Shown here one piece after another: positions 28,659-38,225 of a stretch of 64,000 bases of DNA. The notes beneath the pieces are model-generated. The model did not search any database. It was not told where the DNA came from and worked only from the letters and a program-made list of their open reading frames with translations. The stretch covers positions 3,224,001-3,288,000 of the forward strand of contig NZ_CP125854.1 in NCBI RefSeq assembly GCF_030169785.1, given 5' to 3'. The position numbers were made by a program, and so were the translations under genes. Each line of letters opens with the position of its first letter. Position 1 is the first letter of the stretch. Origin of the DNA: Bdellovibrio sp. 22V. Lineage in GTDB: Bacteria; Bdellovibrionota; Bdellovibrionia; Bdellovibrionales; Bdellovibrionaceae.

Positions 28659-29198
28659 TTAGTAGTGACACGTTGAACAGTTGAGTGGAGCCTTGTTTTC
28701 TGGCTGACGGTGACAGTTCACACACCAACCCATCGACAAGTCAGAGAATTGCTCAACCTTTTTCATAGTCTCAACCTGACCATGACAAGTTTGGCAGTTC
28801 ACGCCTTTCGCGATGTGGGCACTGTGATTGAAGTGAACAAAGTCAGGAAGCATGTGCACGCGAACCCACTCAATAGATCCACCGGCGTCATACGCTTCAC
28901 GCAATTTTTGAATAGAAGGCTTATCCGTTGCCACTTGAAGATGGCAGTTCATGCACGTTGAAAGTGCAGGAATATTCGAGTGTTTCGTTCTTTCCACTTG
29001 ATTGTGGCAGTACTGACACTGAATTTTGTGAGTTCCCACGTGCAGGGAGTGGTCAAAAGGAATTGGCTGCTCTGGAGCATATCCTTTATTATATCCAAAC
29101 CCAGGTTGAAATTTACAACCCGTGAGAAGTGTTGAAACCATGAGCGCGCCCATAAACGCCAATGCGCTCGCCGCTGTTCTTTTGAATACCCGATGCAT
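28659..29198 (-). CDS. actA: Alternative Complex III pentahaem cytochrome c subunit ActA
   Basis: Membrane-anchored periplasmic multihaem cytochrome, 179 residues. Lipobox LTGC (Cys28), then five CxxCH motifs: CQYCH, CMNCH, CQTCH, CVNCH and CSTCH. It receives electrons from ActB. The ATG at 29198 sits behind AAGGA; an ATG two codons upstream (29204) is possible. It is the first act gene, about 200 bp after ccsA, so it may have its own promoter in that gap. Confidence 0.95.
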   Translation of the reverse strand: MHRVFKRTAASALAFMGALMVSTLLTGCKFQPGFGYNKGYAPEQPIPFDHSLHVGTHKIQCQYCHNQVERTKHSNIPALSTCMNCHLQVATDKPSIQKLREAYDAGGSIEWVRVHMLPDFVHFNHSAHIAKGVNCQTCHGQVETMKKVEQFSDLSMGWCVNCHRQPENKAPLNCSTCHY

Positions 29199-29398
29199 AA
29201 TCATCCTTCGCTAACTCACTACTGTGGGCCAAAGACAAACGAATGCTGTCCTAATTTTAGTTTGCTCTTATTTAATGGTGGAAAAGTCCAGTTGTCCATA
29301 TTCTTTTTGCAAGCATATTGAAAAAGAGGGACACTCGGCATCGTCACGCTTAAATACTAAGCATTCGTCACAGCTCTCGCTCCGACGAAAAACTGCAA

Positions 29399-31033
29399 CT
29401 AAGTCTTCGCCTGTTTCTTTGCTTTCCCTTGTCTAACAATACCAACGTAGATGATGAAGAGAATGTGCGCAGCTACGAAAGCCGACACGTACTCAACTCC
29501 ACCAGCTCCAAAGCCGTACGAATGAAGCCCCGCGCCAAGGACGAAGTTCACACCATACCAAGCCATGATAACCAAAGAGAATGTGACCACGGCTGTGACC
29601 ACCATACCAAAGTGCTTGATCATGCCCGCGTAGCGAGCATGCAACACCGCTAAATATCCAAGGAGCGCGATCAAAGCCCACGTCTCTTTTGGATCCCAGC
29701 CCCAGAAGCGGCCCCAAGAGTAGTCCGCCCAGATTCCGCCAAGAATAATTCCCGGAGCTAAGAACGCGACACCGATTTGCATTGCACGGTAAATTCCTGT
29801 GACGATCGCTTTGATTTTGTCCTGATGTTTTTCTTCGCCGCGCAAATAATAAATCAAACCGATATCACCCAAACCAAACGCCAAGAAAAAGGCGGCGTAA
29901 CTGATAGTGATTGTCATAACGTGAATCGTCAGCCAGTAGTTGCTGCGCAGAACCGGCTCTAAAGGTTGCAGAGTCGGATCAAGAACTGCTGGAGCAAAGT
30001 CGGCAATCACAAGACCGAAAGCACCGACCAAAGTTCCCGCCACCAAAATCAGACGGAACTTGTAAATGATTTCCAATATCGCCGCAAACAACACTGTTCC
30101 CCACGCAACCCATACCACGGTCTCGTACATATTCGAAACCGGAGCACGCTCCATAATATACATACGCAGAGCAAAGCCGTAAGTGTTCAAGGCAAAACCA
30201 ATCGCCAAGAAAACCCACGCGACTTTCATGATGGATTCTTTATTCAACGTCCACACGAGCAAAAGAGAAAGGAATGCGAGGAAATAAAAAACATACGCCC
30301 AACGGAAGGGATGGAAGCTGTTATAGTGAACCTCTGCGCCCACTTTTTTCGTGGCTTCATAGAGAGCCGGATTGTTCGCCCCTGCGCTTTGTTCAAAAGA
30401 AGCCACAGCTTTATCCAACTCGGCACCGACGTCCGTCGTCGGCTTACCCTCAGCCATCGCACCAATGTATGTAACGAAAGCTTTCGTCAGGTCCATGAAC
30501 TTCGCTTGCGTTTCACCCTCAAGATCCGCCACGGCGATCCAGTTGTCGCCTTCTTTCGGCGGAACCACTTTCAGCATGCGGCCTGCAGCGACTTCTTGGA
30601 AAACGAAAAACTGATTTTCAAGACGCTGCAACGCTTGGAAGTAGGGATTGAGTTTTTCTTTTGTTTCTCTTTTCCCCTGTAGCTCTTGGCGCAAAAGATT
30701 GAAACGTTCGCCCGCAAAAAGTTCTTCGCCGGAAAAATAGCGTTGGTCTTTCGGCAGATTGAGTGATTCCAAAACTTGATGGTTGCGCACTTCAAAGATT
30801 TTTTTGTCGGTCCATGCTTGTGGAGACAACATCCACGTCATGATAATTTCTGTCGCAGCACGGCCCTCGTATTTTGTTTTACCATAGACGATTTCCAGCA
30901 CTTCGCGTGAAAAGCTGTCGTAAGGTTTAATACGTCCGCCATCTTGAACGGGAAGATATTTAAGAGCGTCTCCAGGTTTTGCAGATGCCGCCAAACCTGT
31001 TAGCAGCGATAAAATAACAAATAATATTCTCAT
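29399..31033 (-). CDS. ccsA: System II cytochrome c biogenesis protein CcsA (ResC)
   Basis: 544-residue haem-handling protein that, with ResB/CcsB, moves haem outward and attaches it to CxxCH motifs of apocytochromes. An N-terminal signal-like helix and a long periplasmic stretch (about 25-235) precede eight or so membrane helices. The haem-binding WWD motif is clear near 430-450 (WGRFWGWDPKETWALI), with conserved histidines in NSFHPFRW, TIHVMTITISYAAFF and AAHILFI. It starts 2 bp after the resB stop and stands directly upstream of the act operon. Confidence 0.93.
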   Translation of the reverse strand: MRILFVILSLLTGLAASAKPGDALKYLPVQDGGRIKPYDSFSREVLEIVYGKTKYEGRAATEIIMTWMLSPQAWTDKKIFEVRNHQVLESLNLPKDQRYFSGEELFAGERFNLLRQELQGKRETKEKLNPYFQALQRLENQFFVFQEVAAGRMLKVVPPKEGDNWIAVADLEGETQAKFMDLTKAFVTYIGAMAEGKPTTDVGAELDKAVASFEQSAGANNPALYEATKKVGAEVHYNSFHPFRWAYVFYFLAFLSLLLVWTLNKESIMKVAWVFLAIGFALNTYGFALRMYIMERAPVSNMYETVVWVAWGTVLFAAILEIIYKFRLILVAGTLVGAFGLVIADFAPAVLDPTLQPLEPVLRSNYWLTIHVMTITISYAAFFLAFGLGDIGLIYYLRGEEKHQDKIKAIVTGIYRAMQIGVAFLAPGIILGGIWADYSWGRFWGWDPKETWALIALLGYLAVLHARYAGMIKHFGMVVTAVVTFSLVIMAWYGVNFVLGAGLHSYGFGAGGVEYVSAFVAAHILFIIYVGIVRQGKAKKQAKT

Positions 31034-31035
31034 AA

Positions 31036-32448
31036 CTACTCCCCGTTTCCTTTTTCAGAGCGGCGCGCGAGTTTGAAATCCAGGTGCTTAAACCACATCA
31101 ACAAAATAATCCCCAAAGAGATGATCAAAGATCCCAAATATTTTAAAAAACGACCGGGATCATGATTGACCGAGAAGATGGACGCCACCGGCTGCCCGTT
31201 TTCTTCCTGGAAGCTCGCTTGATAAATTGTCAGGCCTTTGTACTTCAAAGGCTCGTTCATGGAAATCAAATGTTCCCCTAGATCGGGCACTTCGACCAAA
31301 CTCTCGTACGCCATGGCGCGCATCGTGCCTTGATAACGGCTCACTTGGAAATTTTTTAACTTCAGAGGAAAGCCGATATCAATGCGACGATTGCCGTAGG
31401 TCAAAAGATAAACGGAATTATTAGTAAAGAGTTTGACCATGTCATTCAGCAAAACCCAGTTCTCTTTACCATCAAAAATAATCTTAACCGCTGAAGTCGT
31501 CAGAGGGGTTGGACGTTCCGCATCTTGCAAATCCCAGTCTTCCACAGCTGCCGGAAGATAACGAAGCACGCGGAACTGCAATGCCATTTTAAAGCCCGGA
31601 TCAAAGACATCGCCTTCTTTGACGACACCTTTTTTCAACGGCTTTTCCTGATCCTTTTGGAAAACCACGTAGCGCAAAAAACCTTTTTCTGGCGTTAAGA
31701 AAATTTCATTCTGCCCACGGCTCTTTTCCGGAGCGGCACCCAAGTGAATTTGCGCCGGACCAAAATTATGCGTAGCTGTCGTGTTCGGCTTTCTTTGCAC
31801 GAGCCATTCAATCACGTTGACGTTCGGATTTTGCAATTGAAAACGCAAACCCGCGCCCGCTTTCCCCTCTTCACCGGCAATCACTTTTTTCGAAGGGGTC
31901 ACGTACTTTTTGTATTCGACGATTTTAATCTCGCCGTCATAAGCGGGAATTGTGTAAGGTTTTTCCGCCGTTGGTGGCTTCTTAAAGAAATCCACTTCTT
32001 GCTCGAAAGTTTTTGAATAGCGGTCTCCGTCAAAAGACGTATACACGACAAGATCTGTCTCGGCAGTTTGGACGAAATTATTGCTCTCGCCGATTCCAAC
32101 GCGCATTGAGCCGTCCAAACCGTGTTTCATCGTGATGTAAGCGCCCAGCAGCAGAACGATGATTCCGATATGAGCGGACACAAAAGCGACGTGGCGCTTT
32201 TTCCAAGGCCATCGATCGAGCATCACGGCTACCAGATTGATCACAAGAAGCCCCATGATGATGTACATGTACCACGTATCGTAAACCAGTTTGCGTGCGG
32301 CATAGGCGTCGTATTGGGCTTCCACAAAAGTCCCAACGGCTGTAATCACAGCCATCGCCACGATAATGAACACCGCCAGTTTTACCGAAGCCAACGGCTT
32401 ATTAAGTCTTCTGAACAATGATTTTTTAGGCGCGCCTGGCTTATCCAA
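31036..32448 (-). CDS. resB: System II cytochrome c biogenesis protein ResB (CcsB)
   Basis: Membrane partner of CcsA; about 470 residues with three N-terminal helices (SVKLAVFIIVAMAVITAVGTFVE, YMYIIMGLLVINLVAVM, HVAFVSAHIGIIVLLLGAY), a long periplasmic domain (about 130-435), and a last helix near the C-terminus (FLKYLGSLIISLGIILLMW). The start is uncertain because no ATG precedes the first helix: a TTG at 32448 follows AAGGA at good spacing and is preferred, while a TTG at 32499 is the longer alternative. Confidence 0.88.
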   Translation of the reverse strand: MDKPGAPKKSLFRRLNKPLASVKLAVFIIVAMAVITAVGTFVEAQYDAYAARKLVYDTWYMYIIMGLLVINLVAVMLDRWPWKKRHVAFVSAHIGIIVLLLGAYITMKHGLDGSMRVGIGESNNFVQTAETDLVVYTSFDGDRYSKTFEQEVDFFKKPPTAEKPYTIPAYDGEIKIVEYKKYVTPSKKVIAGEEGKAGAGLRFQLQNPNVNVIEWLVQRKPNTTATHNFGPAQIHLGAAPEKSRGQNEIFLTPEKGFLRYVVFQKDQEKPLKKGVVKEGDVFDPGFKMALQFRVLRYLPAAVEDWDLQDAERPTPLTTSAVKIIFDGKENWVLLNDMVKLFTNNSVYLLTYGNRRIDIGFPLKLKNFQVSRYQGTMRAMAYESLVEVPDLGEHLISMNEPLKYKGLTIYQASFQEENGQPVASIFSVNHDPGRFLKYLGSLIISLGIILLMWFKHLDFKLARRSEKGNGE

Positions 32449-32530
32449 TGAGCGAAATCCTTGGTTGATAGCTAAAAAGTAAATATTCAAAGCTATCAAT
32501 AATTTAAGATAGAATTTCTGACTATGCTTT

Positions 32531-33358
32531 TTACTTTTCGTCTAGTCGCGTTATGTGCAACAAATTGTTGCGGATGTAGCTCAAGGCAAAGAGAACTTTT
32601 TCCTGAACTTTCTTCGCCTCTTCCGGTTTGAGCTTTTTGGTTTTCTCATCCATATAGAGAGAACGATTCATTTCCACCTGAAGAGTATGTTGATCTCGAC
32701 TTGGGTCTCCGTACTGCTCCGTGACGCGACCGCCAAAGTACGGCCAGTTGTAACCGACTTTAAAACCGGCCGTCGCGTAAGCCGCAATCACCAGGTCTTT
32801 GAAACGCGGATCACAGCTTTTGCCTTTGCTGTCGCTGACGACGATATCGGCGCGCAATTCACCTGGATCGCGGTGTTCGCTCGTCCCGACAGACGGCATA
32901 CTATGCGCATCAATATGATAAGTTCTTTTGAAACCTTGCGCATGCAAATCCGAATACATTTTACGAACGCCTGCGTGGAAAGGTTCGTAAATCAGCTTCA
33001 CTAACTCGTTGTGCGCTTCCACGCTCATAGGTTGCGGCATGAGCTGATGCTTGTAAGTCGTGATCACCCAGTGAAAACCGCGGTTGTGCATGCCCGCGGG
33101 ATTGGGATTGCCGATCACGGATGTCGAGTCCACATCTTCAGGAATGCGATTGAGATCGGCCGCGTAACGATGCCATTCTGTTTTTACCAACGGAATTTTC
33201 AGTTTGTGCAACGCGGGCTCGTACAAAAAGTCCACATAACGATCGACATCGCACATCAAAATTTCTTCAGGCAAACTGTTCAGCCAGGGAGTTTGCGGCG
33301 GGACTTTTTCGCCAGAATGGGGAATTGTCACAATCAATGGGACTTCAACTTGAGACAT
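32531..33358 (-). CDS. N-formylglutamate amidohydrolase family protein
   Basis: 275-residue zinc-dependent amidohydrolase-like protein. Family marks include VTIPHSGEKVPP near the start, the metal-site HIDAHSMPSVG around 152-162, YFGGRVTEQYG and QVEMNRSLYM. In histidine degradation such enzymes release glutamate from N-formylglutamate, but no hut genes are nearby, so the true substrate is open. The ATG follows AAGGAG. It lies about 80 bp upstream of resB on the same strand, and diverges from the cobalamin adenosyltransferase. Confidence 0.85.
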   Translation of the reverse strand: MSQVEVPLIVTIPHSGEKVPPQTPWLNSLPEEILMCDVDRYVDFLYEPALHKLKIPLVKTEWHRYAADLNRIPEDVDSTSVIGNPNPAGMHNRGFHWVITTYKHQLMPQPMSVEAHNELVKLIYEPFHAGVRKMYSDLHAQGFKRTYHIDAHSMPSVGTSEHRDPGELRADIVVSDSKGKSCDPRFKDLVIAAYATAGFKVGYNWPYFGGRVTEQYGDPSRDQHTLQVEMNRSLYMDEKTKKLKPEEAKKVQEKVLFALSYIRNNLLHITRLDEK

Positions 33359-33419
33359 CGTTCGCTCCTTGACCTCGGGATGCTTAAAAGTGACACTATT
33401 TTAGAGAAGGGTCAAATGT

Positions 33420-33995
33420 ATGACGGATGCTCCCAAAGCGAAAATCTATACGCGGACTGGTGACAAGGGCAACACACGCTTAGTGGACGGTTCTTGCGTG
33501 GAAAAATTCAACCCCCGCGTCGAAGCTTACGGGACCGTTGATGAACTCAACAGCTCTTTGGGCGTTGTGCGCGCGAGTTTGACGAGCCACAAAGAATTAG
33601 CCGACCTCGATGCTCCTTTGGAGAAAATTCAGAATGAGCTTTTTAATATCGGCAGTCTTTTGGCCACGGAAAAAGACGAAGTCTTTAAACTTCTTCCGCC
33701 GATCACCGAAGAACAAATCAAATACATCGAGCATCAAATTGACGAACTCACGGTGACTTTGCCTGAATTGCGCAATTTTATTTTACCGGCGGGCCATCCC
33801 GTGTCGGCCTATTTGCATGTTTCCCGCACTTCTTGCCGTCGTGCTGAACGCCGCTCTGCCGAGATCGCGGTGAAAGACGAAAGATATGCGGCGACTTTGC
33901 AGTATCTGAATCGCCTGAGCGATTATCTTTTTGTCGCCGCTCGCTGGGCCAATATGAAAACGGGCCATCACGACGTGCTTTGGAAGAAGACTTAA
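33420..33995 (+). CDS. PduO-type cob(I)alamin adenosyltransferase
   Basis: 191-residue enzyme that transfers the adenosyl group of ATP to cob(I)alamin to make coenzyme B12. PduO-family marks: N-terminal KIYTRTGDKGNTRLVDG (ATP site), VEAYGTVDELNSSLG, FILPAGHPVSAYLHVSRTSCRRAERR and a C-terminal YLNRLSDYLFVAARWAN. It works as a trimer in the cytosol. No other B12 genes are in the window. Its TAA overlaps the ATG of the next gene. Confidence 0.95.
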   Translation: MTDAPKAKIYTRTGDKGNTRLVDGSCVEKFNPRVEAYGTVDELNSSLGVVRASLTSHKELADLDAPLEKIQNELFNIGSLLATEKDEVFKLLPPITEEQIKYIEHQIDELTVTLPELRNFILPAGHPVSAYLHVSRTSCRRAERRSAEIAVKDERYAATLQYLNRLSDYLFVAARWANMKTGHHDVLWKKT

Positions 33996-35122
33996 TGAAG
34001 CTGGAGATCGCAAAGCCCGAGGACAGCAAAGCTCTGGCGGAATTTTACAAAAGTTTTCCTCTGCGCGGACTTGTTGAAATGAAACTGGATCGTCATGGGG
34101 ATTTTTTTGCACCCTACGCGATTCAGTCTGACCGTCATCTGACCTATCAATTAAAGGAAGACGATAAACTTGAAGGCGTTGCCAGTTTCGTCATGCGCGA
34201 CGTTTTATTGGACAATAAAGTCAAACCCGTCGCTTTCGGCCGTGACTTGCGTATTTCTTCGAACCGTCGTGCGATTCTTGAATGGTCACAGCACTTTTTA
34301 CCGGTCATGGAAGAAGTCTTTCACACCTTTGGCTGCAAACATCTGTTTTCCGTTTTAAGCATGAGCGAAGTGCAAGCTTTGAACGCTTTCGTTCGACCAC
34401 GTACGATGAAAAGACCGTTGCCGCATTATTATCTTTATCGACGCTTTAACATGGTGTCTGTGCACGGTCGCCTTCCTTGGGCGAAAAATCCGCTGCCACA
34501 CTTGCGCCTGCGTCGCGGAAGTGCGCAAAATATCGACGCTTTGATTTACTACATCATCCAAAAATCGCGACAAAAAGATCTTGCCACAGTCTGGGACGCG
34601 CAAAGTTTTCACGAAAAGCTTGAGCGCTGGAAAGGTCTTAAGCTGGAAGATTTCATTGTCGCTTTTGATAGAAACGAAAACATTGTGGGTTGCGTGGCTC
34701 CATGGTCCTCGGGCGGAATCCAGGATGTCATTCCTCTAGAGTACAGCTTGCGCGCGCACAACTTCCGTCAGTTTTTGAAGTTTGGAAACATGTTCGGTTG
34801 GACGCGGACTCTGACGAAACCTTATTCCCGTCTTAAGATAGAAGGCACTTTCAACTTTAGATATTTGAATTTTCTTTTCGCGGATAACGGCGATATTTTC
34901 GAAAGTCTTTTGTGGAAAGCCTACGACGACGCGAATGAAAATGAATTTCTTGTCTATAATCAAGTGCGTTCGGAGTATATTTATCGTCGCCCTTCAGAAT
35001 GGATTTCGGCGAAAATGCCTTTCGGAGTTTATCTTTTGCTTCCGCCGGATGCGGAACCGCCAAAGTTCCTGCATCCCAGCAACGAAAAGCCGATTGAGAT
35101 GGAACCGTTCTTTGCGCTGTAA
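33995..35122 (+). CDS. GNAT-like acyltransferase candidate, two-part
   Basis: 375-residue cytoplasmic protein. The start LEIAKPEDSKALAEFYKSFP is a common GNAT opening, and EGVASFVMRDVLLDNKVKPVAFGRDLRISSNRR resembles the beta4-loop-helix around the acetyl-CoA site. A second half repeats the scheme (LRRGSAQNIDALIYYIIQKS; VAFDRNENIVGCVAPW), suggesting a tandem GNAT. No glycine-rich QxxGxG/A motif is perfect, so activity is uncertain. The ATG overlaps the adenosyltransferase stop (TAATG), which means translational coupling. Confidence 0.6.
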   Translation: MKLEIAKPEDSKALAEFYKSFPLRGLVEMKLDRHGDFFAPYAIQSDRHLTYQLKEDDKLEGVASFVMRDVLLDNKVKPVAFGRDLRISSNRRAILEWSQHFLPVMEEVFHTFGCKHLFSVLSMSEVQALNAFVRPRTMKRPLPHYYLYRRFNMVSVHGRLPWAKNPLPHLRLRRGSAQNIDALIYYIIQKSRQKDLATVWDAQSFHEKLERWKGLKLEDFIVAFDRNENIVGCVAPWSSGGIQDVIPLEYSLRAHNFRQFLKFGNMFGWTRTLTKPYSRLKIEGTFNFRYLNFLFADNGDIFESLLWKAYDDANENEFLVYNQVRSEYIYRRPSEWISAKMPFGVYLLLPPDAEPPKFLHPSNEKPIEMEPFFAL

Positions 35123-35144
35123 AACGGTTCGAAGTGACCCCGGT

Positions 35145-35687
35145 TTATCGGCGTTTTTCCAACATCAATCGTAAAGCGTAAGCCTGGAAAAAAACAAAAA
35201 TCAAAACCATAAACTTGATGAAGAAATCAAAAATTTCTTCAAGAACCCCGCCTTGCGTTCGGCGCATAAGCTCACTCGCACTGAGTACGGCAACACAGAT
35301 CACGAAGTTCGTGAATATAATTCCATAGTGCATTTCACGCAGAAGAACGATCGGATTGATGGCAATGATGATCACGCAAATATTCACATAAACGCCAAGA
35401 ACCGGAAAGGTGATAACGTCGATCAACGACAACATCATCAAGAGACCTTGAATGACGACGGCCTCCATATTTTTATTCTTCTTAAAAAGGCGTGCAGCGA
35501 CAATTCCGACAAGAGCCAACGCCAAAAGCAAACCAACGCGATAGACGTCAATACCCATCGCCAAGTAATAGGCGGAAAAAGCAACACTCACCAGCCAAAT
35601 ACTTAAACTGAGATAATAGCCTATAATATCTTGATCGGGATAGACGTCTCCCGAAGAGGAAAATGCCGCTAACAATCTATCGAACAT
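35145..35687 (-). CDS. Polytopic membrane protein of unknown function
   Basis: 180-residue protein with about five or six hydrophobic helices: YYLSLSIWLVSVAFSAYYLA, VGLLLALALVGIVAARLF, IQGLLMMLSLIDVITFPVLG, VNICVIIIAINPIVLL, FTNFVICVAVLSAS and FFIKFMVLIFVFFQAYALRLM. The layout resembles the membrane sensor module found ahead of histidine kinases or GGDEF domains, here with no output domain. The start is the ATG at 35687 behind GGTG; a GTG two codons upstream is possible. It converges with the GNAT-like gene. Confidence 0.62.
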   Translation of the reverse strand: MFDRLLAAFSSSGDVYPDQDIIGYYLSLSIWLVSVAFSAYYLAMGIDVYRVGLLLALALVGIVAARLFKKNKNMEAVVIQGLLMMLSLIDVITFPVLGVYVNICVIIIAINPIVLLREMHYGIIFTNFVICVAVLSASELMRRTQGGVLEEIFDFFIKFMVLIFVFFQAYALRLMLEKRR

Positions 35688-35898
35688 AGTCACCTAAGCC
35701 CCTAAACCCAAAAAAAAAGAAATGTCTATCCATGATAGTGGAAAACGAATCCCGCCAGCGTTTACTTATTGCAATGTTTGAAAACACATTCGTATTTGCA
35801 CGCCTCAGCGCGGGCATTTGGACTGCAGGCGCTTTCTCTTGCCCGCAATACGAAGAAACAGTGGGAACGCGAGTTTTTCTTTATCCTAGAATGAGACA

Positions 35899-35932
35899 AA
35901 CAGGAGACGCCGAGGCGTGCCCCTGTTTTTTA
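35899..35932 (+). terminator. Hairpin at the 3' end of the chemoreceptor gene
   Basis: ACAGG-A-GACGCC pairs with GGCGT-GC-CCTGT and is followed by TTTTTTATT on the plus strand. On the minus strand it starts 6 bases after the chemoreceptor stop, preceded by an A run and followed by TTTGT, so it can serve both strands. The rest of 35688-35937 holds no supported gene. Confidence 0.65.
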
Positions 35933-35937
35933 TTAAA

Positions 35938-37416
35938 CTAAGCGGATTGTTTAAGACCTGTGAGCGTTTCCAGACTGACGATCGTTGTTGTCAGACCGCT
36001 CGTAGAATCATTGAGACTCGCCGCCGCTTCGGAAATCGTCTCTGAAGAAGCCGCATTGGTTTGTGTTGCCTGATCGAGTTGATTCATCGCTTGCGTGATT
36101 TGCGAAACACCTGTGCTTTGCTCTACGCTTGCCGTGGCGATTTCATTGTTCAAGTTCGCGACTTTATTTACAGAGTCGACAATCTTTTTAAGCACAACAT
36201 GGCTGGAGTCCGCAGTTTCGCGCCCCTGCTCGATTTGCGTCACGCTTTCTGAAATCAAACCGGAGATCTCTTTTGCCGAGGTCGCACTTCTTTGCGCCAA
36301 AGCACGAACCGCATCCGCAACAACAGCAAAGCCTTTGCCTTGTTCGCCTGCACGCGCAGCTTCAACAGCAGCATTCAGCGCAAGGAGATTTGTTTGAAAT
36401 GCGATATCGTCAATCACCGTGATGATCTCTTCGATTTTTTTCGAAGATTTCACAATGCCTTCCATCGAGTGCATCAGGCTTTCAATTTCCCGAGAACCTT
36501 CTTCCGCCGTGACTTTTGAAAGCTGCGAAAGCTCGGAAGCCATTTTGGCATTATCAGCATTAAGCTTGATCATGCTTGAGAGCTCTTCCAGAGAAGCCAC
36601 CGTCTCTTCCAAGCTTGCCGCGGATTCCGTAGAAGCAGAAGACAATGCCGAGCTTGAGCCGGAAAGGTTTTCAACAAGCTCGCGGATTTTTTTGTAAGCG
36701 GAAGCCAATGCTTCCGTTTGCATGCGAATGCCTTCTTTAAGAGTTTTTGAAGCCATGAACATCGTCAAAGAAAGACAGATAATCATCACGGCAACGCTGC
36801 CCAAGGCCCAACGAGCGTAAGTCAAAGCCACGTCCACGGAAGCTTTCGTGCGCGCTTCGAGTGTTTTTTGGAATTCGTTGATAGGCTCGCCGATTTTTAC
36901 TAAGAAATTGTGATAAGCCTCATCGTGCATGAGTTTTCTTGCCAGCACAAAATCCGGCTCTTTATGAACGGTGAATTTGCCGTTTTCATCTTGAAACAAA
37001 CCTTTTGCCGCGTTCATCGCAATCGTTTCGGTCGTTACAAGCTCGTTTGATCTTTTTTGCGCCTCATCGAGCAACGCAAATTCTTTTGCCGTAAAGCCCG
37101 CATCTTTCATCAATTGCGTCATAGAGATTTTTTTTCCATCTTCACGGGCGGCTTCGCCATTACGAACCGCGATGATGTGGAAGTATTCTTCCTCGTACTT
37201 TTTTTCTCCCGTCACAACGAATGTGCGCGCCGTGCGAGTCAAATTCGCAGAGTCATTGCGCAGATCTTGCGCTAATTTTAGAGAATACGATTTAGACTCG
37301 TGAGCGACATTCAGCACTTGTTGATAATAAAAAGCCGTACCGATACATACATAAAGAGCGAGGATGAGACCCGCAGAAAAGAAGTTAAAAAGCCGGACTT
37401 TGGAAAACACATTCAT
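35938..37416 (-). CDS. Methyl-accepting chemotaxis protein
   Basis: 492-residue chemoreceptor. Helix 1 at about 9-31, a periplasmic four-helix-type sensor (32-205) with a helical [17 protein letters not shown]-type segment, and helix 2 at about 207-228. No clear HAMP is seen; a short helical link leads to the cytoplasmic coiled coil. The signalling tip is [33 protein letters not shown], read in two parts around residues 340-372. Heptads such as [17 protein letters not shown] suggest methylation sites. There is no C-terminal CheR-tether pentapeptide. No che genes are adjacent. Confidence 0.95.
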   Translation of the reverse strand: MNVFSKVRLFNFFSAGLILALYVCIGTAFYYQQVLNVAHESKSYSLKLAQDLRNDSANLTRTARTFVVTGEKKYEEEYFHIIAVRNGEAAREDGKKISMTQLMKDAGFTAKEFALLDEAQKRSNELVTTETIAMNAAKGLFQDENGKFTVHKEPDFVLARKLMHDEAYHNFLVKIGEPINEFQKTLEARTKASVDVALTYARWALGSVAVMIICLSLTMFMASKTLKEGIRMQTEALASAYKKIRELVENLSGSSSALSSASTESAASLEETVASLEELSSMIKLNADNAKMASELSQLSKVTAEEGSREIESLMHSMEGIVKSSKKIEEIITVIDDIAFQTNLLALNAAVEAARAGEQGKGFAVVADAVRALAQRSATSAKEISGLISESVTQIEQGRETADSSHVVLKKIVDSVNKVANLNNEIATASVEQSTGVSQITQAMNQLDQATQTNAASSETISEAAASLNDSTSGLTTTIVSLETLTGLKQSA

Positions 37417-37494
37417 TGGATGCTCCTAGATATGAAGTATCCAACTCTTCGGAATACGAAGTTTTCACTAAAGTAATGAACACGAGTTTATTTA

Positions 37495-38064
37495 TTAAAT
37501 AAGTGGATTTTCGTCGGGAACGAAGTTCTGCCGAACCTGCGGCCAGAACCAATCAAGCTGGGGGTCCGAGGCAATAACGTCTTTGATAAGCACTTTGACA
37601 TCAGCCATGCGACTCACTTCGCGACGCAACCAGATTTCGATCTCGTCGTAACCTGGACCAATGATGGTGATTTCGACGTGACTGAGGAAATGCAAAAGAT
37701 GAAGGTTTTCTGTCGCCACTGACTTCCTTTCCACTTTGCCGCGAACGAAATTAAGGACTTCACGCTGGATATCGCCGAAACAACGATAATTGATACGACG
37801 AAGAATGAGATCCGCTCTGTGATCACGATTGATCCAACGCTGATGAAGTCCGCGTTGGACAAGATTAATAAGAAGTGTGCGCAATACAACAGGCACCTGA
37901 CGAAATTCTTCGTCCGGTAACGACATCACCTGCATCAAATCTACGTAGCGCGCCTGCTCCTGGCCGCGACGAAGTGAGGTGAGTACTTCTGGAATCCGCA
38001 AAACTGATTCGCGAATACTCAGAAGATCAATTCCTGCTCCATCCGTGAAGTAGAGAATTCTCAT
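37495..38064 (-). CDS. Protein of unknown function opposite gspC
   Basis: 189-residue, soluble, leucine- and arginine-rich protein I do not recognise. It opens with MRILYFTDGAGIDLLSIRESV and continues as mostly helical sequence with LINLVQRGLHQRW and LHFLSHVEITIIGPGYDEIEIWLRR. The ATG at 38064 is preferred on protein character, though its ribosome-binding site is weak; in-frame sequence further upstream reads as non-coding. It diverges from the type II secretion operon across a 161-bp region. Confidence 0.55.
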   Translation of the reverse strand: MRILYFTDGAGIDLLSIRESVLRIPEVLTSLRRGQEQARYVDLMQVMSLPDEEFRQVPVVLRTLLINLVQRGLHQRWINRDHRADLILRRINYRCFGDIQREVLNFVRGKVERKSVATENLHLLHFLSHVEITIIGPGYDEIEIWLRREVSRMADVKVLIKDVIASDPQLDWFWPQVRQNFVPDENPLI

Positions 38065-38225
38065 TTTTATATCATGACCTATCCGCCTGAAATATGGATA
38101 GAAAATTACGCAATCAAGACCATGGTCCAGCTTGTATTTTTTGGTGCAGCCTCCTCGTCTTTTTGATAGGCTTAACTGAGGCCCAAGGACTAGGTGCCCA
38201 ATAAAAGACAAAGGATTGTGCAGCT

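Noticed and set aside
29224-29436. 70-codon plus-strand frame in the gap between ccsA and actA
   Set aside because: No ribosome-binding site, no domain, and it runs into the 3' end of ccsA on the opposite strand.
29966-30682. 238-codon plus-strand frame opposite ccsA
   Set aside because: Antisense shadow; composition unlike real genes here.
32531-33358. Histidine-utilisation function for the N-formylglutamate amidohydrolase-like gene
   Set aside because: No hutH, hutU or hutI is nearby, so only the family is named.
35732-35941. 69-codon plus-strand frame between the membrane protein and the chemoreceptor
   Set aside because: Weak start context and it reads through the terminator hairpin at 35899-35932.
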